In this document: in pieces, positions 38,971-47,597 of the stretch | Position numbering within the stretch: position 1 is the stretch's first letter | Layout: each line of letters opens with the position of its first letter | Assembly: GCF_021044685.1 (NCBI RefSeq) | Contig: NZ_CP088014.1 | Span: forward strand, 6,496,001 to 6,560,000 | Reading direction: 5' to 3' | DNA length: 64,000 bases | Source of the DNA: Bradyrhizobium daqingense | GTDB taxonomy: Bacteria; Pseudomonadota; Alphaproteobacteria; Rhizobiales; Xanthobacteraceae | The notes under the pieces: model-generated | The model's input: only the letters and a program-made list of their open reading frames with translations | The model's database searches: none | Told to the model about the DNA's origin: nothing | Position numbers and translations under genes: made by a program

Positions 38971-40854
38971 TTACAGGAACTTGACGAGCGAGAGCTGCGC
39001 CAGGTTGGAGGTCACCTGGTAGGAGGCTTGGAGCGCGTTCTGGAGCGCTAGGATCTCGCTCGCGATCTGGTCCGGCGAGGCCGATTCCGCCTGGTCGATG
39101 ATGGACTGGAGCTGCGCCTTGGCCTGGGTCTGGCGCGTGGTCGCATCCTTCATCGTGTTCTGGGCCATGGCGATGTCGGTCTGGATGTCCTCGATGCGCT
39201 GCTGGCCGGGCTGCTGGGTCAGCGCCTGGGTGGTGCGCAGGCTCAGCGCGGCCACCTGCCCGCCCGAATACTGGCCGGTCGGCGAGGTCGAGAAGGTCCC
39301 GAACACCGCGATCGCCTGCAATTGCCGGCGGATCGCATCCTCGTTCGCCTGGGCGCCATACTGCACCGTGACGGCATCATCGACCCGCGCCATCGCGGTC
39401 GAGCGCGGCGAGCCCGGCCCGTCATTGCCCAGATACCATTCCACCGTGGTGGCCGAGCCGTTGACCAGCGTGGTCGCCGAGCTCGCCGGCGAGGAGCCGA
39501 CGCGCAGTGGTGGTTGCGTGGCGGTCACCGGCGTCGCGCTGAAGCCGAGCGAGCTCAGCGCGCCTGTATTCGAGCTCGTGATGTTGAGGCTCGCCGCATC
39601 GTCGGTGTTAACAGTGATCGAGCCGCCATGAATGGTCGACGGCTTCGACGTCCCCGTGATCGCGTCGATCTTGCTCATCAGCGTCTGGACGCTGTCGGTG
39701 ACGTTGAGCTGGTTGCCGGTCGCCCCCGAGCTGACGAAGGTCAGCGTGGTGCCGTTGACGGTGATGGTGTCGCCGGCAACGAAGCCCGGCGAGATCGAGT
39801 CCGAGGGGCTCGCGCCGGACAACGCGGTCGCGCCGCTGATCGGTGCAGGCGGCGCCGCCTGGTTGTTGACGGGCGTGCCGATCGCCGAGCTCGCGCTGTT
39901 GAAGAAATTGTCGCCGGCGGTGACGGCAGAGGCCGCCACCAGCGAGGTGTTGGCGAGCTTCTGGATCGCGGTGTTCAGCGCCGTGTTGAGGTTCGCGGCC
40001 GTGTTGTTCGGATTGACGGGCGTGCTCGCATCGATCGCGAAGCTGCCGAGCGGCGTCGGGGTCGCCGTCGAGGCGGTCAGGTCGATCTGTTCGACCGTGC
40101 CGTCCGGCAGCGTGAACTGGACGCTCAGCTTGTCGCCGTTGTTCGGGTTGACGCCGTTGAGGTCGACCGAGAACGACACCGGCGAGCCGCTCGGACCGGT
40201 GACGGTCGCGCCCGTCAGGGTCGAGGAGACCGCCTTGAGCTTCAGCCCGAACGGTGATCCCGCGACGTCTTCCGACACCTGCACCGAGCTCGGCGTCGGC
40301 TGCGTCTGCACCAGGCGGCCCATGCCGTTGGCGCCGAGGTCCGCGGCCTGACGCTCGGCCATCACGGTCTTGAAACCCGCCTGCGTCGTGGTGCCGTTGA
40401 TGATGTCGCCGGCATCGGCGACCGACTGCGTGTTGACGGCCGTACCGGAGAACAGATAGCGGCTGCCGGTCTGCGTGTTGAGGACGCCGACCATCGAGCC
40501 GAACTGGGCCGCGGCGGTGTTCTGCGCGATCGTCTGGCCGTTGACGTTGAGATCCTGCGCGGTGGAGGCCGATCCGGTCTGCACCGTGCTGCGGATCTTC
40601 GTCAGCGACTGCAGCGCCGTGTTGGCGAGGTTGATGCTGACGTTGACGTTGGTGATCGTGTCCGTATAGGCGGCGATGTTGGAGAGCTGCGCGCGGCCGG
40701 CGATCGCAAAGCCCTCGTTGGTGCCCATGCCGGCATAGTTCTGCGACAGCTTGCCGGTCGAAAGCTGCGTCGACAGGTCGGTCAGCTGCTGATTGATGTT
40801 GCGGATCTGCGAGCCGAGAACCGATGAGGAGTAATTGATGCTGCTGATCGACAT
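38971..40854 (-). CDS. flgL: Hook-filament junction protein FlgL with DUF1522-like insert
   Basis: This 627-residue protein starts MSISSINYSSSVLGSQIRNI and has the flagellin-like N-terminal helices (QLTDLSTQLSTGKLSQNYAG) and C-terminal helices ending YQVTSNLAQLSLVKFL. A typical FlgL is much shorter (about 300-350 residues). The extra length is a central insert, including residues ~360-440 (GDTITVNGTTLTFVSSGATG ... LMSKIDAITG), which closely resembles a module in FlgE of the same operon and the modules in the flagellins. FlgL (HAP3) joins FlgK to the filament. It is the last gene of flgE-flgK-flgL, 21 bases after flgK. Confidence 0.92.
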   Translation of the reverse strand: MSISSINYSSSVLGSQIRNINQQLTDLSTQLSTGKLSQNYAGMGTNEGFAIAGRAQLSNIAAYTDTITNVNVSINLANTALQSLTKIRSTVQTGSASTAQDLNVNGQTIAQNTAAAQFGSMVGVLNTQTGSRYLFSGTAVNTQSVADAGDIINGTTTQAGFKTVMAERQAADLGANGMGRLVQTQPTPSSVQVSEDVAGSPFGLKLKAVSSTLTGATVTGPSGSPVSFSVDLNGVNPNNGDKLSVQFTLPDGTVEQIDLTASTATPTPLGSFAIDASTPVNPNNTAANLNTALNTAIQKLANTSLVAASAVTAGDNFFNSASSAIGTPVNNQAAPPAPISGATALSGASPSDSISPGFVAGDTITVNGTTLTFVSSGATGNQLNVTDSVQTLMSKIDAITGTSKPSTIHGGSITVNTDDAASLNITSSNTGALSSLGFSATPVTATQPPLRVGSSPASSATTLVNGSATTVEWYLGNDGPGSPRSTAMARVDDAVTVQYGAQANEDAIRRQLQAIAVFGTFSTSPTGQYSGGQVAALSLRTTQALTQQPGQQRIEDIQTDIAMAQNTMKDATTRQTQAKAQLQSIIDQAESASPDQIASEILALQNALQASYQVTSNLAQLSLVKFL

Positions 40855-40875
40855 GTTTCAGAGCCCTGTTACTTG

Positions 40876-42759
40876 TTACCCTTGAGCCTGGAGCAACGTG
40901 TTCATCATGCTCTGCACCACCGACATCACGTGGGCGTTGGCGGCATAGGCATTCTGAAGCTGGATCAGGTTCGACATCTCCGAGTCCAGATTGACGCTGG
41001 AGGTCGAGTCGAATTTGGCCTGGAGCGTCGAGACCACGACGCTCTGGCCCTGCTGGAGCTGGGTTGCCTGGGTCGCGGCATTGGCCTGGACGCTCAGGAA
41101 CTGCTGAAGGAAATTCGAGACGCTGCCTGTGAAGGGCTGGTTCGCCGAGCCGAGGCCGCTCTGCGGCGAATAGGAGAACACCGCATTGGTGAGCTGCGAA
41201 TAGAGATAGTCCGAACGGGTCGTGTCGCCCGCGGGGGTCACCGGCGAGGTGTTGTAGACCGACAGCCGGGTCGGATCGGAGACCAGCTGCGTGTTCACGG
41301 CGATGCGCCCGGCAAGGCCGGTCATCTGCGAGCCGGATGCCGTGATCGCGCCGGTGTAGAGCGCCTGCCCGCCGTCGGTGAACACCGCCAGTTGCGGATT
41401 GCCCGAGGTCAGCGACGACATCGTCTTGGTGGTCGTGGCCGAACTGACCTTGGCAAGGCCGGTGTTGTCGTCGGTCACCCGCAGCGTCGTGGCCGTCGCC
41501 GGAGACGGCGCGGCGGCGAACGACAGATGGGTGCCTGACAGCGCGGTATTGAGCGCGGAGGCGATCGCGCCCATGCCGCCGGCGAAGTTGACGCCGATCC
41601 GCATCGGGTTGGCGTTCGTTGCGTTCTGGAGCGGCAGCGCCGCCGGATCGGTCACGTTGACAAGCGTGATCTGGCGCTGCGTGTTGGTGGCCGTGTCCGT
41701 GTAGGTGATGTTGACCGTGTTGCCCGGCAGCGCACCGGCCAGTTCCAGATCGAACCCGGCTGGGGGACCCGAGACCGTGCTCCCGGCCGTGGTCTTGTCG
41801 GACAGCGCGCTCGACATCGTGGCGGCGAGCTGGTCGATCTGGTTCTGCGCCTGCACCAGAATGTCGTCGCGCAGCTTGAGGTCGGCCGCGATCTGGCCGG
41901 ACGACACCACGTTGTTGGCGACGACGTCGACCTGCGAACCGTTCGGCAGCTTGATGTTGAACGCGCCGACGCCGGACTTGGCCGGATCGATGTTGTAGAG
42001 CGAGGTCGCCGACAGCGCGCCGGCGGACGCGAAGGAGAATTCCGAGGCGAGCCCGGCGCCGACCAGCTGAATGCCGGTCGTGGTGTAGATGTTGGCCTGG
42101 TTCGAATTGTCGGTGGTGACGCGGACGTCGACATATTTCGACAGCGTGTTGATGGCTTGGTCGCGCTGATCCATCAGCGTGGCCGCCGAGGGATCGTTGG
42201 CTCCCAGCCCCTGCAGTCTGGTGTTGATGTCGGCGATCTGCTTCATCGCCGCATTGGCGGCTTGCGCCGAATTGCCGAGATCCTGTTCGACGTTGGAGCG
42301 CAGCGACTGGATACCCGTGGTGGTGACGTTGAGCTGCCGCGCCAGCGCCTGCGCCGCGCCGAGCGCGACGGTCTGTGCCGACGATGCGCCCGAGCTGGTC
42401 GACAGCGCCTGGAGCGCGGTGGTGAATTTGTTCAGCGCGTCTTCGAGCGTACCGGAATTGCCGGGCGTGCCGTAGACATTCTGAAGCTGCTTCAGAATGT
42501 TGGCCATCTGGTCGGCGTAGCCGCTGCCGCCGACCTCGGTGCGCAGCTGGTTCAGCACGTAGGTGTCGAGCTGGCGGCTGACGCCGGTGGTCATCGCCGT
42601 CGAGCCGAACTCGCCGGTGCTGACTTCGATCTGGTTCGGCGTCTGGACGACGTAACCCGGCGTCTGCGAATTCGCGACGTTCGAGGAGACGATCGAGAGC
42701 GCGGCCTGGTTGGCACGCAGGCCGCTCATCGCGCTGGCGAGGGCTGAACTCAAACCCAT
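40876..42759 (-). CDS. flgK: Hook-associated protein FlgK
   Basis: This 627-residue protein starts MGLSSALASAMSGLRANQAA with the rod/hook motif LSIVSSNVANSQTPGYV and ends SVNLDSEMSNLIQLQNAYAANAHVMSVVQSMMNTLL, both FlgK signatures. FlgK (HAP1) sits between hook and FlgL. The middle holds FlgK-type coiled regions (QLNVTTTGIQSLRSNVEQDL) and variable beta domains (residues ~330-440) that carry a different insert from that in FlgE and FlgL. Length is in the upper normal range. It lies 34 bases downstream of flgE. Confidence 0.94.
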   Translation of the reverse strand: MGLSSALASAMSGLRANQAALSIVSSNVANSQTPGYVVQTPNQIEVSTGEFGSTAMTTGVSRQLDTYVLNQLRTEVGGSGYADQMANILKQLQNVYGTPGNSGTLEDALNKFTTALQALSTSSGASSAQTVALGAAQALARQLNVTTTGIQSLRSNVEQDLGNSAQAANAAMKQIADINTRLQGLGANDPSAATLMDQRDQAINTLSKYVDVRVTTDNSNQANIYTTTGIQLVGAGLASEFSFASAGALSATSLYNIDPAKSGVGAFNIKLPNGSQVDVVANNVVSSGQIAADLKLRDDILVQAQNQIDQLAATMSSALSDKTTAGSTVSGPPAGFDLELAGALPGNTVNITYTDTATNTQRQITLVNVTDPAALPLQNATNANPMRIGVNFAGGMGAIASALNTALSGTHLSFAAAPSPATATTLRVTDDNTGLAKVSSATTTKTMSSLTSGNPQLAVFTDGGQALYTGAITASGSQMTGLAGRIAVNTQLVSDPTRLSVYNTSPVTPAGDTTRSDYLYSQLTNAVFSYSPQSGLGSANQPFTGSVSNFLQQFLSVQANAATQATQLQQGQSVVVSTLQAKFDSTSSVNLDSEMSNLIQLQNAYAANAHVMSVVQSMMNTLLQAQG

Positions 42760-42793
42760 GTTACTTGCCGCCTTTGGTTACGTCGCGCGCCGA

Positions 42794-45046
42794 TCAGCGC
42801 AACACGTTCAAGAGGTCCTGCACCATCGAATTCGCGGTCGTGATCACCTTGGTGTTGGCCGAATAGGCCTGCTGGGTCACGATCAGCTTGGTGAATTCGT
42901 CGGCGATGTCGGTGTTGGATCCCTCCAGCGACGAGCCGGCGATGGTGCCCGAGGCGCCGTCGATGGCATCGCCCGACTGCTCGGTCGCGGCATAGGCGCC
43001 GCCGTCCATCGCCTTCAGGTAGTTGGTGCCGTTGAAGTGCGACAGCTGCACCTGGGCGAGGTTGAGGTTCTGGCCGTTGGAGAAGGTGCCGACCACGACG
43101 CCGTTGTTGTTGACGGCGACCGAGCGGAGCTGGCCGGCGGCGTAGCCGTTCTGCGTGATGGTGTTGATGGTCACAGCGCCGCTGGTGCTGGCATATTGCG
43201 TGAGCCCGCCCGAGGAGATGTTGAAGGCGACGGAGCCGAGCGACTGGCCGCTGACGCTGACGTTGTTGATGGTGATGCCCGAGCCGGCGGGCGAGGTCAG
43301 CGAACCGTCGGCGGCAAACGTAAAGGTCTGGCCGGTATTGACCCAGCCAACCGTCGAGCCGGTCGCGTTCGGATCGGTCTGATAGAACAGGTTCCAGCTG
43401 TCCGAGTGACCCGCGCCCAGGGAGGCGCTGTCGGTCTTGGCCCAGCGCAACTGCAGGTTCACCGGCGTGCCGGCGGCGTTGTAAGCGGTCACGGCGCCGC
43501 CGCTGATCGATTCCTTGGTGAAGGTGGCGATATCGTTGCCGATTACGCCGCCGGTGCCGGCCGTGCCGCCACCTTCGCGGTTTCTCGTGATGGTCGAGGT
43601 GAAACCGAGCGCCGAGAAAGCAGCGCTGTTGGAGCTGGACACCGAGAGGTTGGAGACCGTGCCGGTGTTCATGGTGATGACGCCGCCGCTGCTGACCGAC
43701 GAGCCAGACGCACCGGAGAGCGCGTCGATTTTGCCAAGCAGCGTCGTGACGTTGTCGGTAACGTTGATCTGGTTCGCGCCCGAAGCGCCCGAGGCCATGA
43801 AGGTCAGCGTTTGACCGTTGACCGTGATGGTATCACCGGCCGCGAATCCTGACGTGAGCACCTGGGCGCCGCCGGGGGTCGCGCTGCCGCTCAGCACCGT
43901 CGCACCCGATATCGCGGGCGAGGACAGCACGTTGCCGCCGCGGGTCACGCTGCTGATGCCGAGCGCGGTAGCTGCCGTGCCGCTGCCGACAGCAACGTCG
44001 GTGCCGGTGCCGCTCGCGATCTGGATATTGCCGCTGGGGGAAAGCGAGGCGGTGACGCCGGCGCCGCCCGCGGTCTGGATCGCGTTCAGGATGCTGGCCA
44101 CGGTGGCTGTGGTGCCCGCACCGAGGCCGATGGTGGTGTTGTTGCCGACGGTCGAGACCGTCGTGCCAGCGTTGAACGTGATCGTATTGCCGTTGATGGT
44201 CAGCGTCTGGCCGCTCAACGCGGTGAGGATGCTGGAAGCCAGATGCGTGCCGGCCGCGGCATCGAGCGAGGTGGTGGTCGAAGCGACCGCGGACGAATTG
44301 TTCTGGAGCGCGACCGTGCCAGTGGCCGTCGTCGACGAGTAGGCGGAACGGATGTTGCCGGTAGCGGCCGCTCCGGAGACCGTTGCGTTCGCATAGGGCG
44401 CGGGCGGCGTGCCGACCGGCAGCGGGTTGGCAGTAAAATCGGACGGATTTAATCCGCCGGCCCCCAGCAGGGTCCCGGGCCCCGCGGTCGTTTTCGCCAC
44501 GGTGTTCGGTTGGGTCGGCAGGTTCGCCGCGTACTGGATCGAGGTGGTCGCCTGGGCCGGAATGAAGTTGTTTTGGAATTGCAGGACGTTCGCCACGCTG
44601 CCGGTCGGGTTGCCGGTCTTCGGGTCGACCGTGACGCCCATCAGGTAATAGCCGGCGCCGTTGACCAGATTGCCGTTGGCATTGAGCTGGAAGTCGCCGC
44701 GCCTCGTGTAGTAGGTGACGCCGGTGAACACCGGCACGTTGTCGACGACGCCGCTCGCCTTCTGGATCGAGAAGAAGCCGTCGCCAGTGATCGCCATGTT
44801 GGTGGCGACGGTGGAGCCCGAAATCGTGCCCTGGGTGGTGATGGTGGCCTTGGCGTTCGCCGTCACGCCGCCGGCGACCTGCTTGCTCGGAACCGAGGAG
44901 TCCGGAATGAGGTCGACGAAGCTGGTACCGATGCCCTTGTAACCGGTGGTGGATGAGTTCGCGATGTTGCCGGAAATGTTCTGCAGCGCGTAGGACTGCG
45001 CCTGCAAACCACCCACCGAGGTGTTCATTGCATCGAAGATACCCAT
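42794..45046 (-). CDS. flgE: Hook protein FlgE with two inserted modules
   Basis: This protein has 750 residues from the ATG at 45046 (MGIFDAMNTSVGGLQAQSYA), preceded by GGAGAC. It has the N-terminal ALQNISGNIANSSTTGYKG motif, hook-domain segments (NMAITGDGFFSIQ, YYTRRGDFQLNANGNLVNGA) and the C-terminal ELEGSNTDIADEFTKLI-type motif with KVITTANSMVQDLLNVL. Typical FlgE is about 400-420 residues. The excess lies in two beta modules, ~278-365 and ~403-482, the second very like one in FlgL. FlgE polymerises as the hook. It is the first gene of flgE-flgK-flgL behind a sigma-54 promoter and an ftr palindrome. The 25 upstream in-frame codons are excluded. Confidence 0.93.
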   Translation of the reverse strand: MGIFDAMNTSVGGLQAQSYALQNISGNIANSSTTGYKGIGTSFVDLIPDSSVPSKQVAGGVTANAKATITTQGTISGSTVATNMAITGDGFFSIQKASGVVDNVPVFTGVTYYTRRGDFQLNANGNLVNGAGYYLMGVTVDPKTGNPTGSVANVLQFQNNFIPAQATTSIQYAANLPTQPNTVAKTTAGPGTLLGAGGLNPSDFTANPLPVGTPPAPYANATVSGAAATGNIRSAYSSTTATGTVALQNNSSAVASTTTSLDAAAGTHLASSILTALSGQTLTINGNTITFNAGTTVSTVGNNTTIGLGAGTTATVASILNAIQTAGGAGVTASLSPSGNIQIASGTGTDVAVGSGTAATALGISSVTRGGNVLSSPAISGATVLSGSATPGGAQVLTSGFAAGDTITVNGQTLTFMASGASGANQINVTDNVTTLLGKIDALSGASGSSVSSGGVITMNTGTVSNLSVSSSNSAAFSALGFTSTITRNREGGGTAGTGGVIGNDIATFTKESISGGAVTAYNAAGTPVNLQLRWAKTDSASLGAGHSDSWNLFYQTDPNATGSTVGWVNTGQTFTFAADGSLTSPAGSGITINNVSVSGQSLGSVAFNISSGGLTQYASTSGAVTINTITQNGYAAGQLRSVAVNNNGVVVGTFSNGQNLNLAQVQLSHFNGTNYLKAMDGGAYAATEQSGDAIDGASGTIAGSSLEGSNTDIADEFTKLIVTQQAYSANTKVITTANSMVQDLLNVLR

Positions 45047-45110
45047 AACTTTGTCTCCAAATCCGATCTCGGCGGCACCCGAACCGTGGCCGCAATCGGC
45101 AGAGACAGTC

Positions 45111-45127
45111 GCAAGGGCCATGCCAAT
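45111..45127 (-). promoter_or_regulatory. Sigma-54 promoter of the flgE operon
   Basis: On the minus strand TTGGCATGGCCCTTGC has GG and GC 12 bases apart and differs from the consensus only in the sixth base of TGGCAC. The predicted start is near 45099, about 53 bases before flgE. A perfect ftr-like palindrome lies ~100 bases upstream. Confidence 0.8.
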
Positions 45128-45154
45128 GCGGGTATATTCAGAAAATCAAGGACT

Positions 45155-45187
45155 TAATGAAAATGCCCCGGCCTGATGACCGGGGCA
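45155..45187 (-). terminator. Rho-independent terminator of msrB
   Basis: TGCCCCGG-TCATCAGG-CCGGGGCA forms an 8-base stem followed on the minus strand by TTTTCATTAAG. It separates msrB from the flgE promoter just beyond. Confidence 0.75.
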
Positions 45188-45200
45188 CAATTGCCGGGAC

Positions 45201-45215
45201 CGGCAACAATTGCCG
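45201..45215. promoter_or_regulatory. ftr-like palindrome upstream of flgE promoter
   Basis: CGGCAACAATTGCCG has perfect CGGCA/TGCCG arms with a 5-base centre. A second imperfect copy, GGGGCACAATTGCCGG (45182-45197), is immediately adjacent. Both lie ~85-115 bases upstream of the predicted sigma-54 start, a normal enhancer distance. Confidence 0.65.
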
Positions 45216-45224
45216 GGGCTCGAG

Positions 45225-45309
45225 GTCATTCCGGGGCGGTCCGCAGGACCGAACTCAGGTGCGCGACGGCGCACCGTAGTTCGATGCTGACGCATCGCTC
45301 CGGAATGAC
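45225..45309. repeat. Dispersed palindromic repeat, family E
   Basis: The inverted ends GTCATTCCGG (45225) and CCGGAATGAC (45300) enclose further inverted arms (GGTCC/GGACC, GCGATGCGTCAGC-type). One copy is seen here, between msrB and the flgE control region. Confidence 0.6.
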
Positions 45310-45319
45310 GGTCCAAAAC

Positions 45320-45832
45320 CTACGTCGCCGACGCCGCCGCCGGATGGAAGACCAGCCCAAAACCGTCGATGCAGTAGCGCAGACCGGTCGGCTTCGGACC
45401 GTCGTCGAAGACGTGGCCGAGATGGCCGCCGCAGCGCCGGCAATGCACCTCGGTGCGAACCATGCCGTAGGCACGGTCCTCGGTCTTGCCGACATTGCCC
45501 TCGATCGGCGCATAGAAGCTCGGCCAGCCGGTGCCGCTCTCGAACTTGGTCTCGGACGCAAACAGCGGCAGGTCGCAGCCGGCGCAGGCGAAGATGCCCT
45601 TGCGCTTCTCCTTGAGCAGCGGGCTGGAGCCGGGCCGCTCGGTGCCGTGGTTGCGCAGGATCTCATATTGCTGCGGCGTGAGCTGGGCCCGCCATTCGGC
45701 CTCCGTCTTCACGATCTCGAATTTTTGCGCGGCCTTCTCGCCCGCCTCGGCCGGGGATGCCCTCAGCCAGCGGAAGGCCGAAAGGCCGAGCAGGCCGGCG
45801 GCAGTCGATAGCAGGATGCGGCGGTCAAACAT
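45320..45832 (-). CDS. msrB: Exported methionine-R-sulfoxide reductase MsrB
   Basis: This 170-residue protein has a twin-arginine-like N-terminus (FDRRILLSTAAGLLGLSAF), so it is probably periplasmic. The MsrB domain follows: zinc-binding CAGC and CRRC pairs, SGTGWPSFYAPI, GHLGHVFDDGPKPTGLRYCI. The catalytic cysteine is in RYCID. It reduces methionine-R-sulfoxide in proteins. The usual RYCxN-S context is changed to YCIDGFGLVF, an unusual variation next to the active cysteine. The gene is followed by its own terminator and is not part of the flagellar set. Confidence 0.9.
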   Translation of the reverse strand: MFDRRILLSTAAGLLGLSAFRWLRASPAEAGEKAAQKFEIVKTEAEWRAQLTPQQYEILRNHGTERPGSSPLLKEKRKGIFACAGCDLPLFASETKFESGTGWPSFYAPIEGNVGKTEDRAYGMVRTEVHCRRCGGHLGHVFDDGPKPTGLRYCIDGFGLVFHPAAASAT

Positions 45833-45918
45833 CTCATTCTCCCTGCGTGCGGGTCCACGCCTTGAGATACGTGCTTCCGGCGGCCGAAGTTACACGTCCA
45901 AGCGAATTTTTCGCAGGG

Positions 45919-47409
45919 TTAATGCGGGACGCCTTCGTCGTGCGGGGCCTGTTCCGAGCCATGTTCTGGTCCCCGGGGGCCATGTTCGGGTCCCCTCGCC
46001 GCAGCTCTCGGCGGCGGAGCCGGCCGCGGCCGGACGGGCGGCATCGGACGACGCGGCCCCGTGCCGGCCGCCCGGTTGGCCTCGGCGAGACGCTTCTCGC
46101 GTTCCCTGTCCTTGACCCTGGCACGCTCGCGGTAGCGGGCGAGCGAGCCGGCGGCAGCGGAACTCGCCCTGCCCCAGATCCCGACCAACTGGCCGGCAAC
46201 GCGCCCGGTGGCACCCCCCGCCCAGACCAGCTCGAACGGCGAGAACAGCTTCCAGCGTTCGTCGCCCCACAGGATGCTGCGCGCGATCATCTGTCCGGCC
46301 ATGGCGGACGTGTTCATGCCCTGACGGCCGAACCCGCTCGCCACCCACAGGCCTTTGCGCAACTGGCCGATCTGCGGCATGCCGTGCACCGTCTGGCCTG
46401 TGGCGCCGCCGAACGTCTCGGTGATCTCGACATCGCCGAGCTCGGGAAAGATCGTGCGGATCCGCCGCTTGACGGCGCCGCCGAAACGCTGCGGCCGCGC
46501 CGCCCAGGTCGTCTCCGGGCTCTCCCACATCAGCCGGTCGCCGTCGACGACACGGAAATGGTCGACGCCATCGGAATCCATCGCCGATCCCTTGAAGGCG
46601 ATGATCTCGTGCAGGCGCTCGCCCAGCGGCGCGGTGATGCCGGCATAGCGCCAGACCGGCAGCAGCGTCTCCGACAAGCGCTTCAAGGGCGCACCGAGAT
46701 GGATGTTGCCGGCGAGCACGATATGGGTCGCACGCAGCCGCGCAGAGGGTGTGACGATTCGCTTGCGGATGCCGGAATGATCGATGCTGACCACCGGCGT
46801 ATCCTCGAAGATGCGGGCCCCCGCCCGCCGCGCCAAAGCCGCAAGGCCGTGCACATATTTGCGGCCGTCGACTTGGAAAGCCCGCGGGTAATGGACGCCG
46901 TGGAAATAGCGATCGGTCTTGAGCGTCTCGCGGACGCGATCGACCTGCCAGCCCTCGGCCTCCGTGTCAAAATCCTCGTTCAACATCTGCAACCGGCTGA
47001 TCAGCCGGTCACCCACATCCACATTGGAGACTTCGAGCACGCCCTCGCGAAGGCCGATCCCCGGCATGTTCTCTTCCGTGGCGTTGGCACGGACGAGCTC
47101 GGCGCCCTCCTTGGACAGCCTCCACAATTCGCGCGCGTCCTCGAAGCCGATGCGCTCGATCAGGTCGGCAAGCGGCAGTGCGAAGCCCGGCATCACGGTA
47201 CCGAGCTGGTTGCCGGAGGCGTTCCAGCCGATATGGCGGCCTTCGAGCACCGCGACGCTGGCCCCAAGCCGGGCGGCCTCCAGCGCGATGGAGAGGCCGG
47301 CGAGCCCTGCCCCGATCACACAAATGTCGGCATCGAGATCGAAGGACAGCCGCGCGCGCTCGCGAAAGCCGGCTTCTTCCTGGGACACGCTTGTGAAAGT
47401 CTCGCTCAT
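45919..47409 (-). CDS. FAD-dependent oxidoreductase (DAO family)
   Basis: This 496-residue protein has the N-terminal dinucleotide-binding motif DADICVIGAGLAGLSIALEAARLGASVAVLE (residues ~26-56) and DAO-family segments IGWNASGNQLGTVMPGF, ATHIVLAGNIHLG and LWVASGFGRQGMNTSAMAGQMIA. It resembles gamma-glutamylputrescine oxidase or glycine oxidase-like enzymes that oxidise amines or amino acids. The last ~70 residues are an Arg/Pro/Ala-rich low-complexity tail that the core enzyme does not need. Flanking genes give no pathway clue. The substrate is unknown. Confidence 0.85.
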   Translation of the reverse strand: MSETFTSVSQEEAGFRERARLSFDLDADICVIGAGLAGLSIALEAARLGASVAVLEGRHIGWNASGNQLGTVMPGFALPLADLIERIGFEDARELWRLSKEGAELVRANATEENMPGIGLREGVLEVSNVDVGDRLISRLQMLNEDFDTEAEGWQVDRVRETLKTDRYFHGVHYPRAFQVDGRKYVHGLAALARRAGARIFEDTPVVSIDHSGIRKRIVTPSARLRATHIVLAGNIHLGAPLKRLSETLLPVWRYAGITAPLGERLHEIIAFKGSAMDSDGVDHFRVVDGDRLMWESPETTWAARPQRFGGAVKRRIRTIFPELGDVEITETFGGATGQTVHGMPQIGQLRKGLWVASGFGRQGMNTSAMAGQMIARSILWGDERWKLFSPFELVWAGGATGRVAGQLVGIWGRASSAAAGSLARYRERARVKDREREKRLAEANRAAGTGPRRPMPPVRPRPAPPPRAAARGPEHGPRGPEHGSEQAPHDEGVPH

Positions 47410-47420
47410 ATCGTTTCTTA

Positions 47421-47469
47421 GAGCATGATCCGGATAAGCGTGCAGCGGTTTTCCGATAGGATCATGCTC
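47421..47469. repeat. Short palindromic repeat (GAGCATGAT...ATCATGCTC)
   Basis: The inverted ends GAGCATGATCCGGAT and ATAGGATCATGCTC enclose a CGGTTTTCCG hairpin. From memory, this 49-base unit is a common dispersed element in Rhizobiales genomes; only one copy is in this window. Confidence 0.7.
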
Positions 47470-47597
47470 GAACTAACAACCTGAACCGCGGCGACGATTC
47501 GCACTTATCTCAGCGCGTCATGCCGACCGGGCCCTGTCACCTTGTCCTCAACAGGCGCCTGTAGATTATCCTGGACGTGGAACGATTCGAGAATGCC

